This document shows, in pieces, positions 57,415-64,000 of a DNA stretch of 64,000 nt. Each line of letters opens with the position of its first letter. The first letter of the stretch is position 1. The notes beneath the pieces were generated by a model. It was not told where the DNA came from, searched no databases, and saw only the letters and a list, made by a program, of their open reading frames with translations. The stretch spans positions 24,226,065-24,290,064 of the forward strand of contig CM060685.1 in assembly GCA_030686995.1 (NCBI GenBank), given 5' to 3'. The DNA is from Artemisia argyi (taxonomy: Eukaryota > Streptophyta > Magnoliopsida > Asterales > Asteraceae). Made by a program: the position numbers and the translations under genes.

Positions 57415-57432
57415 TCCCCGGCAGCGGCGCCA
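57415..57432 (-). other. tRNA-Asp-type primer-binding site of a gypsy element
   Basis: On the minus strand TGGCGCCGCTGCCGGGGA is the complement of the tRNA-Asp 3' end with a few changes, in the position just after an LTR 3' end. Only about 50 bp of element interior remains before the F-box gene flank. Confidence 0.75.
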
Positions 57433-57444
57433 AAAATTGATTTA

Positions 57445-57519
57445 ATCGTTGTAGTATAGTGGTAAGTATTCCCGCCTGTCACGCGGGTGACCCGGGTTCG
57501 ATCCCCGGCAACAGCGCCA
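57445..57519 (+). tRNA. tRNA-Asp (GTC) sequence with encoded CCA, probably retrotransposon-derived
   Basis: A 72-nt cloverleaf (57445-57516) with anticodon GTC at 57478-57480, A-box TAGTATAGTGG and B-box GGTTCGATCCC, followed by CCA at 57517-57519. It differs from the usual plant tRNA-Asp at two acceptor-stem positions (bases 1 and 70, both G to A), which mismatch. Plant nuclear tRNA genes do not encode CCA, so this looks like a copy of a mature tRNA made by reverse transcription. It lies between two copies of an LTR-end sequence (TTGATTTAATCGTT) next to a tRNA-Asp primer-binding site. The two box motifs could still allow transcription, but a working tRNA is doubtful. Confidence 0.8.
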
Positions 57520-58039
57520 TTTGATTTAATCGTTTTAGTATAGGTTTATTTTTCCAAAAAAATACCGGTGAAAGTATTTTCCCGGGTCGTTCTCCCAACA
57601 AAGGTTGAATGGAATTGTGATTCGTTTCGTGATTCGTGAAGTGAATAGTGATAAAAAGTGATATTTGGGTTATTATAACTATGGTAAGTGAAACGATACT
57701 AAAATAAAACACAAGAAATAACAACGTGGAGTTATAAAAACCTAAAATGAAATCTATTCTAAAAAAACGCGCAAAATATTTTAAAAACTACGTACGAGCG
57801 CAAAATAAAACGTGAAATCTAAACTAGACTAGTCCTACGGGCATGAAAATGAGTTTTCTACGTTATAAATGTAAAAAGAAAATTTTAAGAAAAAGAAAAA
57901 TATTTTTTTACTTTTTGATTGATTTATTATTATTTAAAAACTATATAAAAGAAAATAAATGTTTAAAAATAGAAAAACTTTTCAATAAAATCTGAGAATT
58001 TTATAACAACTAATTGAAACTATTTTACAATTAAGAAAA

Positions 58040-58335
58040 AGTGTAAATAGCAAAAATCGTCCCTAAAGTTTGGCCCGTTTGCATGTTTCGTCCTACACAT
58101 TTTGAAACTGCAAGGATCGTCCCTAAAGTTTAACCTTTGGGGCATATATCGTCCTTTTGGGGGCATATATCGTCCCAAATTGGTCAAAATTTAGGGACGA
58201 TACATGCACATGGACCAAACTTTAGGGACGACACATGCACACGGGTGAAACTTTAGGGATGATCCTTGCAATTTCGAAATTTATGGGACGAAACATGCAA
58301 ATTGGTCAAACTTTAGGGACGATTCTTGCAATTTA
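58040..58335. mobile_element. Foldback MITE-like element
   Basis: The left arm GCAAAAATCGTCCCTAAAGT and the right arm (reverse complement of ACTTTAGGGACGATTCTTGC) form a long inverted repeat, with more internal copies of TCGTCCC/GGGACGA. It resembles Mutator-type foldback MITEs. No clear target duplication was found. Confidence 0.6.
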
Positions 58336-58369
58336 CTCCCAAATAAAAGTTTTGAAAAAGCTAAAACTA

Positions 58370-60720
58370 ATAAGCTAGCATAAGCTGGAACAGTTTATTA
58401 AGCTTATTTAAGAAAAGGAAAAATAAAAGATTAAAACATTAAAGAGTGCAAGATGTTTGAGAAAAATCCCAAGGGTGCAATGGTTTGATGTTGTGTGGTT
58501 GGGTGCAGGAAAGTATGGAGGTCCCAGGTTCGATCCCTATCATCCCCTTTTTGTCAGAATTTATTTTTTTGATATTTTCTTTTTGAAACTTTGAAAAGCA
58601 ATGAAAACAAGAAATTTTTACGAAAACAAATTTTATAAAAATTGAGAATAAGCTGGAAATGAATAGAAACGGAAATCAGTAATGATGAGAAGCTATTGAT
58701 AAGCTCAAATGAGCTTATCAAATCCAACAGTGATCAAACAAAAATGAAACAAAAGAAAAGGATGCACACTGATAAGCTACGAAAGAAAACAAATAAGCTG
58801 ATCTCAGGGGTACACAAGCTAACACTTAACTAAATGTAACCTAACAAGCTCACTCCAACAGGAAAACAACCTAACAACAAGCTTAAACAATCAAAATACT
58901 CAACTGCATAGAAACCAAACAATCAGTTCTAATATGCCAACTAGAGGACTAAATAAAAGCTAATTAATAAGCTCCTAATTGCAAACTCAACTTAGGACTC
59001 AAAAGCCAGAACTACAAACATATGGAGGGCAGCTGAACCGTTGACTGATGTAGGCAGAAACAGGTTCTCAGTGGGCTTTATTAGGCTAACCAAAAACTAG
59101 TGAAAAGCTTATGATCACATGCATCCAAAAGCTGAACAAGTAAAATCAACATACCAAAGAACACAAATGCTAAGTTGCAGCTAATTTTTGAGCTTATAAG
59201 AGCTGTTTAAACAAGCTGAAAAAGGAAACATGTGGACTGATGTATATATTTTTTAAAGCCTAGAACTCAGTCTAACACAAGCCGAAATTAACCAACCAAA
59301 TAAGCTCTAAAGTGATAATGAAGCATAGATTTAATAAGCTAGCACTACAAGCTTTACAACTCATAAAAATCAAATCAACATATCAACAGGATAAGCAGAT
59401 ATGGAATTATGAAAAGGCTGAGTTGGACCACAGATGTGTGGTACAGGGGAGTGTTGCAGCCCACAAGGCCTTTTCAAAGTCAAGATTAAGCTATGGAAAC
59501 AAGCTATCAAGTTCAAGTCAAATATAAATCCTAAAAACCAGCATAATAAGCTACACATAACACTAAAATGTAAACAACTAGACCAAATGAGCAACTAGAA
59601 AGAAGTAATAAAACAAGGGCAATCGGGACAGAAGACTGAAGAATGAAATAGCAGTTATAATGGGTGATAATGGGTAACACAAGTTTGGTACCTATGGTTA
59701 AGAACCAAAACTAGCAAGCAAGTATATAAGACTGAGATTAAGTAGTTAAAACTATCAAATACACCTTAAATCTACTAAACCAAATCTAAGCTATCTAAAA
59801 TTATATAAAATCATGAAAGTGAGAAAATCAATTAAGTCTCTATGGAACTATATGAAAAATGCAGAAATTACTTCCAACCACTTACTTATGCTTGACCTAA
59901 ACTAATTCAAGTTGATTGATAAACTAATAGTGACCAAGAGTACTAAAACTGACTAATGCCAAATATTCCTGTATTACCTAACTGTTTTTTGAGTTTCAAT
60001 GATTAATACCTATTCTAACTATACTACTGATGCATACATTTAATCTAAGCTATATGAGTCTAATGCAGGCTAAAATGAACATCAAATAAGCGTAATAGAA
60101 AGCTGAAACAGTAATAAGCAAATCTATGATCAAAAATTCACAATTCTAACAATAATGCTATCTATGCAGTGAAATCAAGTAAACAAGCTTCAATCAAACT
60201 CTCATGAACATATTAAGCAAAAAAAAATATCATCAAGCAACAATTCTAAACAGACAATAGCATAATGCAAAAATAAGGTGAAGCTTACAACTACTTGCAC
60301 AAACTGATATTAGAGAAGAAATGAATGAGGTGAAGCATCAGGTCATCAAGGAAGCATAAGAGAAGAATAAGTCATCACTATAATCATCAAAATAAGCACC
60401 GGATATCTAATTCTCCAACTTTTGACTTGTATTGACTTATTTAAACTTTTGAGATGAAACAATACTTTTAAACACGAATAAGCTCACAACAAGCTACAAT
60501 CAGCTTAAATGAGCTTATTACAGAGAATGAGAGCTTATAAAACCATTAAACAACTGAATTAAAAGTAAAACTTGAACAAGAATTTAAAATGAAAACTGCA
60601 ATTTATTTAAATGTGAGAACTGAATTACAGAAACTTGAAAACAGAATTTAAAATATTAAAATAAGCTAAAATAAGCTACTAAATAAGCTAAGCTACACTA
60701 AATTACCCCTACTCCTAATC
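58370..60720. repeat. AATAAGCT/AGCTTATT-rich sequence
   Basis: The octamer AATAAGCT, its complement and variants (ATAAGCTG, AAGCTTA) recur dozens of times over 2.3 kb without a fixed period. No coding frame. Confidence 0.6.
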
Positions 60721-61803
60721 CTAATGACTAACAGTCTTCAATTGTGAGTGTGAGGGTCCTTTTATAGCCATCTGAGGAAAGGTGTGGAAGCATCTCGAAC
60801 ACCAATGATAGCCCTTGATCATCATCTCATGAGGAAGTTTAATCCAAAGCCGTTTGATTAGATGGATGAGGTGTATCAACCAATAATATTGCTTCAATTG
60901 GACACCTTGGCGATCCTCATGTAACCCCCCATGTGTCAGACGTGGCAGGAGTTTCTAGAAATAGAATCCAAGGCAAGGGAATGAGATAACTTGTCCAATT
61001 ATAAGCTGCCACTTGTCCAATCATACGCATACTCTTTCTCTGGCACGTCTGGTGCACGTGAGATATCTTCCAGAAGAACCAATGATTGAGTAATTATGGG
61101 TAATTGTTGGGGAAATGAGTTAATTTGAGTGAAGTAAAAATTAGGGTTCATGAGTTTTGGGGGAAATTCTGGGTAAGAAATAAAAAGGGCGGTGTGATAT
61201 TATTTTTATTATTTTACTTTGACCCTGGTAAGTAGTTTTGACCAGGTAGCTTGTGGGCTTGGGTTAAAGAGATAGGGTGTGTGTTTTGGCAGTTTTGGAC
61301 TTGGATAATGGATTTGTATGAAACAACTTTGGACCAGGCTTTTATGTAGTCTAACAAATGACATAATTCACAAGGACCATAGTTGTTAATTCGGAAAGTA
61401 TAGGGAGTTAGGGACTGGTCTTGCCATTTTCTATAAATGTGATCCAAGGACTAATCTTGTCATCTTATGATTCTTCAAGGTTGATCTTGTCGTTTTGAGC
61501 ATAATAGTGATCTAGACTTGAAAATTCTTCCCGGCCTCGACTTTTGACCTCTCTTCCACTCTCGTGCTCGGTTTTTCCGGTTTTCACTTGATTTATGTCC
61601 ATTTCATTAATATCCGTACCTGCACATTTAAAAACACAAAAACAACAAATATTTGGCATTTATGGTCCGGTTTTTGGTCGTTTTGGTCCGGTATTTGGTA
61701 AAGAAAAGGTGTATGAATACGCATACTGATGCGTGGGAATCGCAATAGGCTTTACCTCTCGAGGGATCTCGAGAAGCTTACAACCCCCACCAGGCAGTGT
61801 ACC

Positions 61804-63178
61804 TGATCGTTGTAGTATAGTATAGTGACAAGTACCGGGGGATTGATCGTTCAGCTTAGGAATAGTGTCGCTAGGATTAGAAAGCCTAAATACTAGTTCT
61901 AAAGGTGAGGGATGATTATTTTTGTATTTTCATATTTTTTAGAAAGCAAGTAAAATCTCGGGTTTTGAAGGATTTGGGCGGAATTAGTTGCTATTCAACT
62001 AACCCAATACTAAGATGCAATCAAAATAAAATACTAAAAATGAAATTAAACTAATTTATACTAAGGTTGTGAGCAGTAATTGGAGAAAATGTGTTTACTT
62101 AGATTTCACTACTCCCTAGATATCTTTTACACGTTAATTACTTGTTATAATTGCATGGATGACGGATCGTATTCCTTAATACCAATCATGGGGTGGCATA
62201 CATAACTCCCCAATTCTATGAGCTCTTATCTCCTCCTACACCATGCCCAGCACAACTATAGGGATTGTAAACAGTGGCTCATGCATTAAATACAACCAAT
62301 AAAGACCTAGTACGCCTCGGTTCATGTTTCTTAAGACGTTCAAGCATGTTACCATTTGGAGATCTGCCAGTTTTCTTAAGCCTAACATATAAATCATTCA
62401 TCCACAACAAGAATAAACAAGTAATCAACACATAATCAATATCTAGGTTTCATTAGATCTAAGCAAACACAAAAGAGATCTAGCCTAGCATGATAGAATT
62501 GAGACAAGAACAAGATATAGACAACCAACACATAGACATATTGATTGAATTAGAAGAACACTTATCTCAATTACAATGCAAGGTATCAAGGGTTTGGAAC
62601 CCTTGAAAAACCTGTAAAAGTTGCACCAAAATCGTCTTTAGGGTTTCTCCAAAACTTCTCCTTTTTTTTTATGTGAAAAACTAGAAAACTATATATAGAA
62701 AAATAGGGGTGACGGCGTCAAGACAAACAATGTGACGCCGTCACCTCGCCGCCAAATACTTCCTCGGACGGCCTTGATCTACTTCTGACGCCGTCAAGGC
62801 CTAGGCCGTCACACAAATTACTCTTGACGCCCTGTGTGTGACGCCGTCATCAACTACGGATTTTTATTCTTTGGGTTTTGACGCCGTCAGGAAAACTCTT
62901 GACGCCTTCATGAACTACGGATTTTAATTCTTGAGGTTTGACGCCGTCAGGGCATTACTCTTGACGCCGTCACCTACTGTTCCCAGCATGGAAAATTGAG
63001 ACTTTGCCGTTTTCTTCACTTTTATGCTCCAAAAGCGTCCAAAATGGCTTCTTTTCCAGAATTCACTCTCCAAGTACCTAAAATCACAAAAGGAACGATT
63101 TAGGGCAATATTTGATAAAATAAATTCGGATTCGGGCTTAAATGACCCCCTAAAAACGGATCATTTTTTGCCTCATCA
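61804..63178 (-). repeat. 3' LTR of a Ty3/gypsy element
   Basis: 1375 bp with TG...CA ends (minus strand TGATGAGG ... ACGATCA). Interior sequence with a purine tract (AGTGTAAGGGTATA) lies directly upstream on the minus strand (63179-63195), which marks it as the 3' LTR. TATA box CTATATATAG on the minus strand near 62690; U3 palindrome cluster at 62710-62972. Confidence 0.7.
62710..62972. promoter_or_regulatory. Cluster of TGACGCCGTCA palindromes in the LTR U3
   Basis: Seven perfect copies (starts 62710 on the other strand, 62733, 62786, 62839, 62879, 62939, 62962) and three partial ones (62805, 62825, 62900). Each holds TGACG and CGTCA, the core of as-1/TGA-bZIP sites. They lie upstream of the LTR TATA box, as expected for an enhancer. 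Confidence 0.7.
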
Positions 63179-64000
63179 TATACCCTTACACTTGAGATTT
63201 GCTTGTCCTCTAGCAAATGTGCTTTTATTCTACTCAAAAGACAAGTTAGGGGTCATTTAACACTAATATAAAAGTAATTACAACAAATAATCGTTCCACT
63301 AAAGACCAATAGACAAGCACGGAGGTCATATACAAGCACCTCACAAATAGTGTTTAGATACTCACATCTCTCGGGTGTAATAAAGTGTAAATTGCAATAT
63401 GGAAACGGAAGATATCTCTCACTACCTGTCATAGCAAAATAGATTACCATAGGCTTGGGAAAGGATCAAACCTCCACCACATGGCGTAAGCACCTAGGAT
63501 AAACTATCAAAGAGGTCTTTTAAAGGGTTGTAACGTTAGGTATAGGGATATGAATTACACGGTTTTGTTGGATAAAGGAAGTTTTACTGGTGGCGAGTTA
63601 ACAATCTTAGTTAATTACATGTACAATATGGCGTTGCTAAGCCAAGACTAGACTCGACTTAAGCTAATAAATGAAAAATAACAAAAACATAAAATGAACA
63701 TAGAATGAAACGGGATGGTAGTCCGTATGTTTTTTCTCTTTTTCTTTTTCTATTTTTTTTTTCTTTTCTTTTTTTTTTCCATACACTCTTACCCTACCAT
63801 CCAAAATAATACATCATAGGGGATGAGAATTCCCCTTACACTTGAATCTTTACATACTTTACAATTAATTAAACTAATGACTCGAATTAAGAAAATCAAA
63901 ACACTTGGAGCACTTTTAAGATTAAAGTACGTATGGGGGTAATAAATGATGTTCTTCCCCATTACTCCATAAAATAAGTACTTACCCACGAGTCCCAATC
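63179..64000 (-). mobile_element. Gypsy element 3' interior
   Basis: On the minus strand it leads into the 3' LTR through GAGGACAAGCAAATCTCAAG, a sequence typical before the 3' LTR of plant Athila/Tat-like elements. A long purine run (minus strand) lies at 63727-63780. No coding domain is visible in this part; pol would lie beyond the window. Confidence 0.6.

Larger units (their letters stand above)
57433..61803 (-). mobile_element. Ty3/gypsy-type LTR and adjoining retrotransposon sequence, minus strand
   Basis: Read on the minus strand, the sequence ends in an LTR-like 3' end (CTATACTAAAACGATTAAAT) directly before the tRNA-Asp primer sites. A TATA box (CTATAAAAGG) lies at 60758-60767. A further purine stretch and TGTAAGC near 61783-61790 may mark an LTR start. 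No long coding frame is present, which fits a long LTR. Limits and number of elements are uncertain; nested pieces are likely. Confidence 0.5.

Noticed and set aside
58515..58550. tRNA gene suggested by GGTTCGATCCC
   Set aside because: Only a B-box; no acceptor stem or anticodon arm could be folded.
63024..63260. 78-codon plus-strand frame
   Set aside because: It spans the LTR/interior boundary of a minus-strand gypsy element.

Overview
This is nuclear DNA of a flowering plant, very probably a eudicot. It is AT-rich, the genes have GT-AG introns, and it carries plant-type F-box/FBA genes, a leucine-rich-repeat receptor-like protein (RLP), PPR and MCM6 fragments, and many plant transposon families (Ty1/copia, Ty3/gypsy, LINE, CACTA, Helitron, a Ulp1/DUF1985 Mutator-like element). 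The style of the F-box array and of the LINE and DUF1985 families recalls Asteraceae, but that is only an impression.

Layout. The left two thirds is a recent tandem segmental duplication. Bases 1-17063 recur almost base for base at 25422-42766. By eye I find only about fifteen substitutions, homopolymer length changes, an 11-bp duplication and one 298-bp solo LTR that sits only in copy 2. Each copy holds, in order: a LINE 3' tail; a relic RLP 5' end; an F-box first exon cut by a CACTA terminus; a LINE ORF2 remnant split by a small gag-only LTR element; a second LINE tail, RLP relic and F-box 5' end (a nested duplication of about 5.4 kb); a multi-exon F-box gene with serially duplicated exons; a decayed F-box pseudogene; and an RLP. 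In copy 1 the RLP is cut at 17063 and followed by a separate 8.4-kb block (a defective Copia with nearly identical LTRs, an F-box gene fused to LINE ORF1, a LINE remnant) that leads straight into copy 2. In copy 2 the RLP runs to its natural end but shares one frameshift with copy 1.

From 44.5 to 50.1 kb is a gene-poor stretch with intron-containing fragments of MCM6 and apparently of a U-box protein, closed by a Helitron-like hairpin. From 51.4 to 55.3 kb is a DUF1985/Ulp1-type transposon gene interrupted by a PPR gene fragment, then tandem repeats and a small minus-strand ORF. An intact F-box gene (56219-57331) is followed by minus-strand LTR-retrotransposon sequence to the window end. This includes a complete tRNA-Asp copy with a DNA-encoded CCA joined to a retrotransposon primer-binding site, and a gypsy 3' LTR whose U3 carries a cluster of TGACGCCGTCA palindromes.

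Together the genes are a disease-resistance-like RLP/F-box cluster that is expanding by tandem duplication and being eroded by transposons. Only the F-box genes at 56219 and 22820, the RLP copies (frameshifted) and possibly the multi-exon F-box gene look like candidates for host function.
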